Source: Nevskia sp. (GTDB lineage: Bacteria > Pseudomonadota > Gammaproteobacteria > Nevskiales > Nevskiaceae). Taken from it: DNA of 64,000 nt. The DNA lies in contig JAKFUK010000002.1 in assembly GCA_021732745.1 (NCBI GenBank), positions 186,001-250,000 on the forward strand. The letters are read 5' to 3'. The position numbers were made by a program, and so were the translations under genes. How positions within the stretch are numbered: the stretch's first letter is position 1; each line of letters begins with the position of its first letter. The notes beneath the pieces were generated by a model. That model ran no database searches, was not told the origin of the DNA, and worked only from the letters and a program-made list of their open reading frames with translations. Shown in pieces: positions 36,666 through 46,643 of this stretch.

Positions 36666-39600
36666 TCAGCCGAACAGCGCCCGACGACGCCGCCAGAGCG
36701 CGGCCAATCCCAGCACGCCGAGCAGTGCGCCACCGGCTGAGCCGCCGCCGGACGGTGCTGCGCGCGTGGTCACCGTGAAGATGTCGCTGCGCTGGTCGGT
36801 GCCGCTGCCGATGCTCAGGGTGGTCGACACCGCCGTCAGTTCGGTGGCTGACGAGGTCACCCGCACCACCACCGAATTGCCGGCTGACACCGTGCCGGCG
36901 GCGCTGGTGAACGCCGCGTTGTTGATGCTGTACTCGCCGCCGGTGATGCTGATCGCCACCGGAACCTCGATGCCGCCGATGACGACGGCGTTCGATGCTG
37001 TCGGTGTGGCCGGTTCGGCGTCGATCACGTCGACGAAGGCGAAAGCGTTGGCTTGGGCATCGCCGGCCCGCGTGGTGACGCTGAACGCGCTGCTGACGCC
37101 GCCGATGCTCAGGCTCACCGTCGATTCCGTCGCGAAGGCGCTTGATGCGGTTTGCTGCACGGTCACCGTCTGGCCGTTCATCACGGTGCCGGCCGTGCTG
37201 GTAAACGCACCGCTGTTGATGCTGTAGCTGCCGCCGGTGCCGATGCTGATCGCGGTCGGCTGGTTGATGCCGGCGACGGTGATCGCGGCACTGGTCTGCG
37301 TCGATCCCGGGGCTGCGCCGGTGACTGCGGCGAAGCTGAACGGGTCCGGCGTGGTGTCGTCGTCATTGCTGATGGTCACCGTCTGGGTGGCCGGCGTGCC
37401 GACCGTCGCACCGCTCGGCGTGCCCAGCGTCAGCACCACGGTTTCGTCCGGCTCTTCGACGGCATCGCCGATCACGTTGACCGCCACCGTGCCCACCGTG
37501 CTGCCGGCGGGGATGTCGATCGTGGTCGCAGCCAAGGTGTAGTCGCCGCCCTGGGTCGCGGTGCTGGCGCTGCCGATCGCAATCGGTGCCGAGACTGCCG
37601 AGAGGCGTGCTGTGCTCAGGGTCGCCGTCACGGTGACTGTCCCGCCGCCCCCTTCCGCCACCGACTGCGCGGCCAGCGTGTAGCCGATGCTCGGCACCAC
37701 CCCGTCGAAGCTGGTGCTGACCAGCGCCGACGCCGTGCTGGCGTTGCCGGCTGCATCGGCAAACGCGGCCGCGTTAACTTGCGCAGTCACTGTGCCGTTG
37801 GCCGTCATGCCGGATACCGCGATCTCGTAAGCCGTGCCGCTGCCGGTGACCACGGCGCTGGTTGGCGCTGCGGTGCCGCCGATGGAGACGTCGGTGGCGT
37901 CGAAATCGGCTGTCGACTCGCTCAGGCTCACCGAGAAGCGCACCGGTGCCGCGGCGACCGGATTGGCCTGCCCTGCCGCGACCGCCAGTGTTGCAGTCGG
38001 CGGGGCACGGTCGATGGCATAGATCTCGCCGGTGACGAAGCCGCCGCCCAGCGAGGCTGCGCTCGTGGTGCTGATGATGGAATCGTTGTCGAGCACATTG
38101 AGGCGCAAGGTGCCGCTGCCGGTTCCCGTTCCGGTGCTGACCACCACCGTGCGGCTCGCACCGGAACCCGACACCGAAGTCACGGCGGCACCCGGCAGCG
38201 CGCCCGTGGTGGTCAGCGCGAAATCGCCGACATCGACGCCGCTGACCGCTTCGCTGAATGTCACCGTGTAGCTGACGCTGGCGGCATTGCTCGGGCTGCT
38301 GGCGGCACGCAGCACGCTGCTGACCGTCGGCGGCGTGGCGGCTACGGCATCGCAGATCGCCGGGGTCACGCTCAGGCTCCGGGCGCGGATGCTCCCGGTG
38401 TCGATGCCGGCGAAATCCTGCACGCGCAATGTCCAGGTGCCGTTGCCATTGCCGCCATCGAAGGCCGACAGGGCGGTGGCCGGCCGGTAGCTGCCGGTGA
38501 ACGGCGCATTGGCGCCATTGATGGTCTGGATGCTGGGGCCGGCGCTTTCGTCGTCCAGCGCGACCTGACAGAAGTTGTTGCCGCCGCCGCCAGCACCGGA
38601 GATCAGCGTCACCACCCGGCCGTCCGGGGCCACGAGGCCGACATCGAGATCGCCGACGAAGGTGTGGTCGATGCCGACCGTGGTTGCACCGACCGCTGCC
38701 GTGCAGGTCGCGCCGTCGATGCTCATGTTGACGTCGCGGATCGCGCCGGGAAGGCCGGACACGGTCAATGGCGCATCGACAGCCGGACCGGGCGCGTCCG
38801 GAATCGCCACCGGCGGACCGCCGTAGCTGACGGCGATCGGCGTGCCGTCGCTGCCGGTGGGATTGCTCAGTCCGAACGTCTGCGGGCTGCTGTTGCCGTT
38901 GTAGGCGACGTTCAGCGTGAAAGCGATGTTGTTGCCGCAGATGAAGGCTGGATCGACGCGGAAGCGGAACGCCGTGGCATTGCTGCCAGACCCGGCGGGC
39001 GCGATGTCGGCGTAGGTCGAGACACTGTCGAGCACGGTGACGCTGCCGCCGGCAGTGCTCAGGGTGGCGCTGATGCCGGTGGCATCGACCGCGCCGATGT
39101 TGCTCAGCGGCAGGCTGATCGAAAACACTTCGTTGGGTTCGATGGCACCGTCGCCATCACCGAAAACCTGGCTGACCACGGCAGCGCCCGCCGCCAGGAA
39201 GGGCTGCGGTGTCGCACCGGCAGCGGTCAGCGCCGGCAAGGGCATGACGATGCCGAAGCCGGTATCGCGGTCGGCACCCGACAGTTCGATGTCGATCGCG
39301 GTGTTTTGCAGGGTGGCGCGGATTTGCCCGATGGCCAGCGAGGGCACCGCGCCGCGTAGCAGGCCGGCGATCGCGGCGGCATGCGGCGCTGCGGCCGAGG
39401 TGCCGTAAAACGTCGCAAAGCCCGGGGCTTGAGTCGAAACACCGTCGGCCGCCGTGATGTCCGGCTTCTGGCGGACCACGCCGCCGGTGGCGAAGCTGCG
39501 GTCGCCGGGGGTGAGCATGCTGCCGAACGAATCGAGCAGGATTCTGCGCGGGCCGTCGGAGCTGAAGCTTTCCGATTCGTTGACCGCAGTGAACAGGCCC

Positions 39601-41228
39601 GGGAACGGGCCGTCGGCGGTGACGCCGTCGAACGAGGCTGCCGCCGGAGTAGCGGCCGTGCTGTAGGCGTTGATGGCGGCGCTGTGGCCGCGGGTGGCAC
39701 CGCTGGTGGCCAGTGCGTCATCCACTTCGCCGCGAAACACGATCAGGTTGAACGGCGGATCGCTCGACGTGACACCGCTGAAATTGGCCACCACGATGCG
39801 ATCACCGGTAAAGGCACCGCCGCCGACGAACTCGACCGGAAAATCGTCGTTGCCGGAGCCGTCCTGGATATCGGCGCTCGCGTCGAAAATGGTGCTGAGA
39901 TCATCACTGAGGAGGTAGACGTCGTAATCGGTGCCGGCAAAGCCTTCGTCGAGGGTGTAGTGCTCGGCCCAGATCAGGATGACCGGCGTGTTGCCGTTGC
40001 CGCCCTCCACGCTCAGCGACACGCCGCCATCGCCGAAATCGTGAAGATCGCCAACACCGGCGAGTACCGGCGGCGGCGGTGTGGCACTGGGCGCGAAATC
40101 GCCTTCCCAGGTGCCGGAAGTGCCGTCGTTGGCATTGCCTTCGTTGCCGGCGGAGGAGAAATACAGCACGCCATCCGACGTGACCGCGTTCACCGACTGC
40201 GCGACCGGGCCGTCCTGCCACGGCGATTCGTCGAGATAGATGACGTCGTCGACGATGATCGTGCAGCCCGCCGCTGCGAGATCAAGGATGTTCTGGGCGA
40301 AGCTCGCTTCGCCATTGAAGGCGGTGGCGAAGCCGAGCCGGGCGGACGGGGCCATGTCGTGGATGATTTCCAGCATCGCCGTGCCTTCGTCGCCACCCCC
40401 GGCCTGACCGGGCAGCACCAGGATGTCGGCCGGCAGATCGCCGCTGGCCTGGGATGCGGCCAGTGAATCGATGCCGTCCGACAGCGCGCAGATCATCTGA
40501 CCGCCGCCGGTGGCTCCAAAAGTGGCGCGCGCCTGATCGGCACCGTGCGCCTGCACGCCTTCGGAGCGGTCGAGCGCGTTGGCGACCGGCCGGCCGATGC
40601 GGCTGCGCGACGCGGGCACCGAGACCGGGCCGGGCGTCTTCAGCGCGCTGGTCTGGGCCGGAATCGCCTGACGGATGCGGCTGACCGATCGCAGCGCCGC
40701 CAAGGCTTCGAGATCCTTCAGCGCAACCCGCGTGCTGATGGTGCGGGCGCTGAAAGCGATGCGCTTGGGCGACAGCAGCGGCGCATCGAGCGCGGCCAGC
40801 GCCTGCAAAACCGACTTCACATCGCCGCCGCGCCGGATCGTGATGTCGACCGGGAAACGGCCATCGGCTTCAGGCCGGGCGTAACGGAAATGGGTGAGCG
40901 CCGACAGGCGGGCGTCGCCGCGCTGCTGCATCAGGCTCATGTACAGGCGCGAGTCGATCTTGCGCTGGTTCGCGGTCTTCGCGGCCTTGATCTGGGTCAG
41001 CACCGCCATCTGGGCAGCGGCGACCGGCTTGATCTGCGGCACGGCATGGCTCGTCGATATCGGCGGCGTTACGCCGGGTCGCTTCGCTGGCAAGCCAGCC
41101 TGGCCGACCATCGACAGCGAGGCCAGCACGCCGATCGCCAGCGGCGCAGCGAAGCGGCGCAGGGCCGTCGACGTCGCCGTCGTCAGGCGGTCAACCCAGG
41201 TTCCGACAACCGATGTTGCCTTGCTCAT
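36666..41228 (-). CDS. Large secreted S8-type serine peptidase with P-domain, Calx-beta/Ig-like repeats and GlyGly-CTERM
   Basis: GGGGAG 8 bp before the ATG at 41228 sets the start, giving 1520 residues. Order: signal sequence (about 25-47); propeptide-like region; S8 catalytic region with Asp251 (ALSDGID), Asn362 (SSAGNEG) and Ser611 (YGTSAAAP). The usual GHGTH motif is replaced by GGGDEGT (Glu281), so the catalytic His is not in its normal place. A proprotein-convertase P-domain follows at about 835-975, then a bacterial Ig-like repeat, a Calx-beta domain and two ~95-residue repeats. The tail is GGGSAGG, a hydrophobic helix and RRRR: a GlyGly-CTERM signal handled by rhombosortase. It should be secreted and surface-processed. 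Activity is uncertain because of the His loss. Confidence 0.85.
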   Translation of the reverse strand: MSKATSVVGTWVDRLTTATSTALRRFAAPLAIGVLASLSMVGQAGLPAKRPGVTPPISTSHAVPQIKPVAAAQMAVLTQIKAAKTANQRKIDSRLYMSLMQQRGDARLSALTHFRYARPEADGRFPVDITIRRGGDVKSVLQALAALDAPLLSPKRIAFSARTISTRVALKDLEALAALRSVSRIRQAIPAQTSALKTPGPVSVPASRSRIGRPVANALDRSEGVQAHGADQARATFGATGGGQMICALSDGIDSLAASQASGDLPADILVLPGQAGGGDEGTAMLEIIHDMAPSARLGFATAFNGEASFAQNILDLAAAGCTIIVDDVIYLDESPWQDGPVAQSVNAVTSDGVLYFSSAGNEGNANDGTSGTWEGDFAPSATPPPPVLAGVGDLHDFGDGGVSLSVEGGNGNTPVILIWAEHYTLDEGFAGTDYDVYLLSDDLSTIFDASADIQDGSGNDDFPVEFVGGGAFTGDRIVVANFSGVTSSDPPFNLIVFRGEVDDALATSGATRGHSAAINAYSTAATPAAASFDGVTADGPFPGLFTAVNESESFSSDGPRRILLDSFGSMLTPGDRSFATGGVVRQKPDITAADGVSTQAPGFATFYGTSAAAPHAAAIAGLLRGAVPSLAIGQIRATLQNTAIDIELSGADRDTGFGIVMPLPALTAAGATPQPFLAAGAAVVSQVFGDGDGAIEPNEVFSISLPLSNIGAVDATGISATLSTAGGSVTVLDSVSTYADIAPAGSGSNATAFRFRVDPAFICGNNIAFTLNVAYNGNSSPQTFGLSNPTGSDGTPIAVSYGGPPVAIPDAPGPAVDAPLTVSGLPGAIRDVNMSIDGATCTAAVGATTVGIDHTFVGDLDVGLVAPDGRVVTLISGAGGGGNNFCQVALDDESAGPSIQTINGANAPFTGSYRPATALSAFDGGNGNGTWTLRVQDFAGIDTGSIRARSLSVTPAICDAVAATPPTVSSVLRAASSPSNAASVSYTVTFSEAVSGVDVGDFALTTTGALPGAAVTSVSGSGASRTVVVSTGTGTGSGTLRLNVLDNDSIISTTSAASLGGGFVTGEIYAIDRAPPTATLAVAAGQANPVAAAPVRFSVSLSESTADFDATDVSIGGTAAPTSAVVTGSGTAYEIAVSGMTANGTVTAQVNAAAFADAAGNASTASALVSTSFDGVVPSIGYTLAAQSVAEGGGGTVTVTATLSTARLSAVSAPIAIGSASTATQGGDYTLAATTIDIPAGSTVGTVAVNVIGDAVEEPDETVVLTLGTPSGATVGTPATQTVTISNDDDTTPDPFSFAAVTGAAPGSTQTSAAITVAGINQPTAISIGTGGSYSINSGAFTSTAGTVMNGQTVTVQQTASSAFATESTVSLSIGGVSSAFSVTTRAGDAQANAFAFVDVIDAEPATPTASNAVVIGGIEVPVAISITGGEYSINNAAFTSAAGTVSAGNSVVVRVTSSATELTAVSTTLSIGSGTDQRSDIFTVTTRAAPSGGGSAGGALLGVLGLAALWRRRRALFG

Positions 41229-41687
41229 GTCCGTGCTCCCCTGCTGAACCCTCGTTATTGGAATACGCGCATCGCGGTTGAATGCGCGGTACTGCGGCGT
41301 CATGGTTCCGATGATTCCGGCCGACGAACGGCAGCGGCACGTCCGACCTTTCCCGTTCGTTGCTGCACGACACCCGACCTGATAGTGCCGACAATGGCGC
41401 TGGCCGCAATCCGTCCCGCGCCCGTTTTCGAGTTCCGCCGTGACTCCGATCACGAAAAGCACTGCCTTTCCGAGAGCCGGATGGCGGACGCGGTCGCATT
41501 TCCGGTGTACGGGCTGACCCGCACTCTTTATCCTGTGATGTGATTTGCATGCGGCCACCGTCGGCCGCTGCCCGGAAACACGGCCCGTCATGGCTGGCGA
41601 CGACTCCGGGATCAACAAGACGGGACGTTGCCTTTGGTCTCGCTACAGACCCGGAATCGATGCCGGGCGCACCGACAAGGAATCAAG
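41229..41687. other. Divergent promoter region between the subtilase and dusA genes
   Basis: This 459-bp gap lies between two divergent starts and holds no supported gene; frames crossing it are upstream extensions of the two neighbours without ribosome sites. CTTTATCCTGTGATG near 41526-41540 could contain a -10 element for dusA, but no matching -35 was assigned. Confidence 0.4.
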
Positions 41688-42746
41688 ATGGACCTGACGA
41701 ACGCCGTCGCCCCCCCGGCGGAATCAGCGGGCAGCGCAGCAAGCACCGTCAATCCCTGGCGCTTCTGCGTCGCGCCGATGATGGATTGGACCGATCGCCA
41801 CTGCCGGTTCTTTCACCGCCAGTTGACGCGTCACGCACGCCTGTACACCGAGATGGTCACCACCGGTGCGCTGCGCCACGGCGATGTGCCGCGTCATCTG
41901 CGCTTCGATCACGCCGAACATCCGGTGGCGCTGCAGATCGGCGGCAGCGATGTGCCGCTGCTGGCCAATGCCGCCGAACTGGGCGCGCAATACGGCTATG
42001 ACGAACTGAACCTGAACTGCGGCTGCCCGTCCGACCGCGTGCAGGACGGCGGCTTCGGTGCCTGCCTGATGATGGGCCCGAAGCAGGTCGCAGCCGGTGT
42101 GCTGGCGATGAAAAAGGCCAGCGGCCTGCCGGTGACGGTGAAATGCCGCATCGGCGTCGATTACAGCGAGGACTACACCTTCCTGCGCGATTTCATCGAG
42201 CCGATCGCCGAAATCGGCTGCACCACCTTCATCGTCCACGCTCGAAAAGCCTGGCTGAGTGGCCTTTCCCCGAAGGAAAACCGCGAAATCCCGCCGCTGC
42301 GCTACGACACCGTGTACCGGCTGAAGCAGGAATTCCCGGCGCTCACCATCGTCATCAACGGCGGCATTCACACTGTCGACGAATGCCTGGCGCACCTGAA
42401 GCAGGTCGATGGCGTGATGCTGGGCCGGGAGGTCTACGAAAACCCGTATCGCCTGGCCGAAATCGACGCCCGACTCTTTGGCGATACCCGGCCGGCCCCG
42501 AGCCGGGTCGAGGTCATCGACGCGATGTACGACTACATCCACGATGAACTCGCCGCCGGCAACAGCCTGCCGCACATCACCCGGCACATGCTCGGGCTGT
42601 ACCGCAACCAGCCGGGCGGCAAGCAGTTCCGCCGCGTGCTCAGCGAACACGACAGCAGCCGCGAGCCGGACTGGGACACCATCGAAGCGGCGCTGGCCGA
42701 GGTCGAGCGGGCGGCGGCATCGGTGAGCACCCGCGCCGCCGCGTGA
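41688..42746 (+). CDS. dusA: tRNA-dihydrouridine(20/20a) synthase DusA
   Basis: AAGGAA precedes the ATG at 41688, giving 352 residues. Seen are RFCVAPMMDWTDRHCR (flavin site), LNLNCGCPSDRVQ with catalytic Cys113, GACLMMGP, VKCRIGVD, FIVHARKAWLSGLSPKENR and VINGGIH, which match DusA rather than DusB or DusC. It reduces uridine 20/20a in tRNA using FMN and NADPH. Its stop overlaps the GTG start of lpxH. Confidence 0.96.
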   Translation: MDLTNAVAPPAESAGSAASTVNPWRFCVAPMMDWTDRHCRFFHRQLTRHARLYTEMVTTGALRHGDVPRHLRFDHAEHPVALQIGGSDVPLLANAAELGAQYGYDELNLNCGCPSDRVQDGGFGACLMMGPKQVAAGVLAMKKASGLPVTVKCRIGVDYSEDYTFLRDFIEPIAEIGCTTFIVHARKAWLSGLSPKENREIPPLRYDTVYRLKQEFPALTIVINGGIHTVDECLAHLKQVDGVMLGREVYENPYRLAEIDARLFGDTRPAPSRVEVIDAMYDYIHDELAAGNSLPHITRHMLGLYRNQPGGKQFRRVLSEHDSSREPDWDTIEAALAEVERAAASVSTRAAA

Positions 42747-43465
42747 TCTTCCTGCTGTCCGATCTGCATCTGCCAAACACGCCGTCGTCGCTGCGGGATC
42801 GCTTTCTCGCCTTTCTTGCGGGTCCGGCCCGTGAAGCGGAGGCGGTCTACATCCTCGGCGACCTGTTCGAGGTCTGGATCGGCGACGCCGAAGGTCTGAG
42901 CGACCATGCCGCCGAAGCCGATGCCCTGCGTGCCCTGCGCGACAGCGGCGTGAAGCTGTACTTCCAGCATGGCAATCGCGATTTCCTGCTCGGCCGCCGC
43001 TACGCCGAACGCGCCGGGCTTGAGCTGCTGGCCGATCCGGTGGTGGTTGCGCTAGACGGCAGCCCCACCCTGCTGAGCCACGGCGACCGCTGGTGCAGCG
43101 ATGATCTCGCCTACCAGCGCTGGCGGCGCTTTTCGCGCAAGCCCTTGACCCAGTTCATCTTTCGCAGCCTGCCGAAGCGCCTGCGCGTGCAACTGGCCGG
43201 CGCAGCGCGCGGCCAGAGTGATCGCGACAAGGCCCGAAAGCCGGCAGCGATCATGGATGTCAACGGCGATGCCATCCGTGACGCGTTCACGTCTTCCGGC
43301 GTCCGCCGCATCATCCACGGCCACACCCATCGACCGGCCCGGCACCGGCTGGATATCGATGGCGTAGCCTGCGAACGCATCGTGCTGGCCGACTGGCGCG
43401 CCTCGCGCTGCGAAGTGCTGGCGCTGCGCGACGGGCAGTTCACGGCGCTGTCCTTGCTCGCATGA
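42743..43465 (+). CDS. lpxH: UDP-2,3-diacylglucosamine diphosphatase LpxH
   Basis: The GTG start overlaps the dusA stop. The 240 residues show the calcineurin-like metallophosphatase blocks in order: LLSDLHL (DxH), ILGDLFEVWIGD, FQHGNRDFLLG, LLSHGDRWCSDD and RIIHGHTHRPA. It hydrolyses UDP-2,3-diacylglucosamine to lipid X in lipid A synthesis at the inner membrane face. It confirms a Gram-negative, lipid A-making host. The next small gene overlaps its stop. Confidence 0.96.
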   Translation: MIFLLSDLHLPNTPSSLRDRFLAFLAGPAREAEAVYILGDLFEVWIGDAEGLSDHAAEADALRALRDSGVKLYFQHGNRDFLLGRRYAERAGLELLADPVVVALDGSPTLLSHGDRWCSDDLAYQRWRRFSRKPLTQFIFRSLPKRLRVQLAGAARGQSDRDKARKPAAIMDVNGDAIRDAFTSSGVRRIIHGHTHRPARHRLDIDGVACERIVLADWRASRCEVLALRDGQFTALSLLA

Positions 43466-43758
43466 ACGCAACCGATTCCGGTGGAACGGATCATTACTGC
43501 CACTGGCTGAGCCTGCGTGAACTCGATGAAGCGGCGGGCCTGACCAAGGGTGCCGCTTTCCGGACCTTCAAGGCTCTGTTGGGCGATTTCGCCGAAGGAC
43601 AGGATTTCGTGGTGCTCGATCCGCAGACCGCGCAAGCCCTTGCGGCAAGGCTGATCGCCGAGGGCCGGCTGTATCGCAGCTCGATCAAGCCGGTGCTGCT
43701 GGCACCGGCGGCGGCGGCGCGCGTGCGCGCGGCGATGAGCGCGTCGAAGCAGCGGTAA
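43462..43758 (+). CDS. Small protein of unknown function, coupled to lpxH
   Basis: The 98-residue frame begins with ATGA overlap on the lpxH stop, which argues that it is real. The sequence is helical, with LSLRELDEAAGLTKGAAFRTFKALL resembling a helix-turn-helix-like arrangement, then EGQDFVVLD and an Ala/Arg-rich C-terminus. There is no signal peptide or membrane helix. A DNA-binding role is a guess from the helix pattern; I do not recognise the family. Confidence 0.65.
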   Translation: MNATDSGGTDHYCHWLSLRELDEAAGLTKGAAFRTFKALLGDFAEGQDFVVLDPQTAQALAARLIAEGRLYRSSIKPVLLAPAAAARVRAAMSASKQR

Positions 43759-43773
43759 GGATGTTTACAGTTG

Positions 43774-43803
43774 TTTACTTCCAGGCATCGGCGCAGGTAG
43801 GAT
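43774..43803 (+). promoter_or_regulatory. Candidate sigma-70-type promoter for the SCP2 gene
   Basis: TTTACT (43774-43779) and TAGGAT (43798-43803) are 18 bp apart and lie just upstream of the SCP2 start, which would leave a short leader. Each hexamer matches four of six consensus positions. Confidence 0.4.
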
Positions 43804-43827
43804 GCGGCTCCCTATCCGGAGCCCCCC

Positions 43828-44145
43828 ATGAGCGCCATCGACTTCCTGAAGAAACTCCCCGCCGCGTTTGATGCCAGCGCCGCTGCCGGCACCGACGCCG
43901 TTGTCCAGTTCGCCATTTCGACGCCGGCCCACCTCGTCATCAAGGGCGGCGCCTGCGAAGTCGTCGAAGGTTTGGCCGGCAATGCCGACGTCACCCTGAC
44001 CATGGACGACGACGATCTGGTGTCCCTGCTCAAGGGCGACCTGAACGGCATGACCGCGTTCATGACCGGCAAGCTCCAGCTCGACGGCGACATGATGCTG
44101 GCGCAGCGCATGACCAGCTTTTTCGATGCCGCGAAGCTCGCCTGA
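43828..44145 (+). CDS. SCP2 sterol-binding domain protein
   Basis: The 105-residue protein starts with GGAG 8 bp upstream. AVVQFAISTPAHLVIKGGACEVVEG, NADVTLTMDDDDLVSLLKGDLNGMTAFMTGKLQLDGD and MLAQRMTSFF are the typical SCP2 core: a beta sheet with a helix lining a lipid-binding tunnel. Stand-alone bacterial SCP2 proteins are thought to bind fatty acyl or other hydrophobic molecules. Homologous domains also occur in ubiquinone accessory factors such as UbiJ and UbiT, but this one is shorter. A hairpin terminator lies 29 bp after its stop. Confidence 0.88.
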   Translation: MSAIDFLKKLPAAFDASAAAGTDAVVQFAISTPAHLVIKGGACEVVEGLAGNADVTLTMDDDDLVSLLKGDLNGMTAFMTGKLQLDGDMMLAQRMTSFFDAAKLA

Positions 44146-44164
44146 TCAAGCCGCGCCTGCCGTC

Positions 44165-44887
44165 GTGACGATCACCCCGGACCGCGAGGCCCGGGGTTTT
44201 TCGTTTGCGCTGGAAACGGTCACCGCTGCCGACGGCATCGCCCGCCTGAGCCTGCGCGCCCTGCATCGGCCGAAGTTCGGGGCCATCTGCGCCGACTGGC
44301 TCACCCCCGATCTCGCTCGCCGCATCGCGGCCGGCCGCAAGCAGCCGCTGGCGAAAGCGGTGGGCCTGAACAAGCCGCGCACGCCGGACGAAGGCCCGCT
44401 ACAGGTGCTCGACGCCACCGCCGGCCTGGGCCGGGATGGTTTCACCTTGGCGATGCTGGGTGCTGCGGTCAGCCTGCTCGAACGCAACCCCACCACCTGC
44501 GCACTGCTGCGCGACGCCCGGCTGCGGGCGCTGGCCGTCACAGGCGCACAGGCCGCTGCCGAGCGCATCGAGATTCTCGAAGGCGACGCGGTGCAGGTCA
44601 TCGCCGATCCGGCCAATCACGGCCGCTGGGACGCGATCTACCTAGATCCGATGTACCCGGATGATGGCAAGAGCGCCCTGCCCTCCAAGGAAATGCAGTT
44701 GCTGCGCGAACTCACCGGCGGTGACGCCGATGCCGACGCCCTGCTACTGCCGGCGCTGGCATCGGCTGCCCGGCGTGTGGTCGTGAAGCGACCATCGAAG
44801 GCCCCGCCGCTGGGCGGAATCGCGCCGTCATTGCAATTCGATGGCACGCAACTGCGCTTCGATGTCTATCTCAATCCCCGCGCGTAG
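44165..44887 (+). CDS. rsmJ: 16S rRNA (guanine(1516)-N(2))-methyltransferase RsmJ
   Basis: The GTG at 44165 is preferred because it avoids overlap with the SCP2 gene; an ATG at 44126 overlaps it. No strong ribosome site is visible for either. The 240 residues contain LAKAVGLNK, VLDATAGLGRDGFTLAMLG (SAM loop), LLERNP, IYLDPMYPDDGKSALPSKEMQLLRELTG and RVVVKRPSKAPPL, matching RsmJ throughout. It methylates G1516 of 16S rRNA. RsmJ is mostly gammaproteobacterial. Its first codons contain an intrinsic-terminator-like hairpin. Confidence 0.93.
   Translation: MTITPDREARGFSFALETVTAADGIARLSLRALHRPKFGAICADWLTPDLARRIAAGRKQPLAKAVGLNKPRTPDEGPLQVLDATAGLGRDGFTLAMLGAAVSLLERNPTTCALLRDARLRALAVTGAQAAAERIEILEGDAVQVIADPANHGRWDAIYLDPMYPDDGKSALPSKEMQLLRELTGGDADADALLLPALASAARRVVVKRPSKAPPLGGIAPSLQFDGTQLRFDVYLNPRA
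44174..44201 (+). terminator. Terminator-like hairpin inside the start of rsmJ
   Basis: ACCCCGG and CCGGGGT form a 7-bp stem with a 10-nt loop, directly followed by TTTTT. It lies after the SCP2 stop but within the first codons of rsmJ on the same strand, so it may end the SCP2 transcript and lower read-through into rsmJ. Confidence 0.6.
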
Positions 44888-44890
44888 GCA

Positions 44891-45048
44891 GTGCATCACT
44901 TTGAAATTGCGATGAAGCGGTTTCGCACGAAGGACACAAAGACCACCAAGAACGACGTCAACCTGATGGTATTGGATTGATTTTCTTTGTGTTCTTTGTG
45001 TTCTTTGTGCGAAATGCCACGACCACATTTCAAACTGAGTCACGACCC
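44891..45048. repeat. 158-bp palindromic repeat element, copy 2
   Basis: This is the near-identical partner of 8528-8685, in the same orientation, directly after rsmJ and before ald. The length is the same and differences are scattered single bases, several of them in the inner arms. It contains no reading frame of note. Confidence 0.85.
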
Positions 45049-45051
45049 ACT

Positions 45052-45141
45052 CGTAGGGTGGGCAGGCTTCACCTGCCCACCGATTCGCCGAAGTTTGATG
45101 GCCGCACACCGCGTGGGCAGATACGGCCTGCCCACCCTACG
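45052..45141. repeat. REP-like palindrome (GTAGGGTGGGC type)
   Basis: CGTAGGGTGGGCAGGC at the left end faces GGCCTGCCCACCCTACG at the right end, with inner GTGGGCAG units, immediately beside the 158-bp element. Confidence 0.8.
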
Positions 45142-45153
45142 CAGCCAGCAGGA

Positions 45154-46293
<1,140 letters not shown>

Positions 46294-46368
46294 GGGACAA
46301 CTCCTGTGATGGCCACTTGATGGCCGCAAGTCTAGCGCAGGACACCCACGCGCCCAGCGGCGTCGGAA

Positions 46369-46638
46369 AGGGTCTGTGAACGACTACTTTGGTCGCTGCG
46401 GCGGAGGTCGTTTTTGCCCAGTGCAACGAACGAGGAGCGGCCAATGGCCGACCCATTGGCGCGACGAGGGAGGCAGCAATGGGCAAAAACGATCCCGCCC
46501 CGAAGGGTTGCGGCCAAAAAATCGCCGGGACTTCGTTGCGAACCTTGACCATAGGTAGGCTATGGCCTGCGGTCCGCGCCTCGCCCGGCGAGTTTTTGAC
46601 CCACAACGCAGCGATCAAAGTAGTCGTTCACAGACCCT
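46369..46638. mobile_element. 270-bp MITE-like element with 32-bp terminal inverted repeats
   Basis: AGGGTCTGTGAACGACTACT at the left (46369-46400) is inverted at the right (46607-46638), with one mismatch over 32 bp. Further inverted pairs lie inside, such as CGTTTTTGCCCA against TGGGCAAAAACG. There is no transposase and no obvious target-site duplication. It separates ald from the small membrane protein gene, whose start codon lies 5 bp past its right end. Confidence 0.75.
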
Positions 46639-46643
46639 GAGCC

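Noticed and set aside
37152..39359. Long plus-strand frame opposite the subtilase gene
   Set aside because: Shadow of the repetitive Ala/Gly/Thr-rich coding region; composition is Arg/Gly/Ala with no motif or ribosome site.
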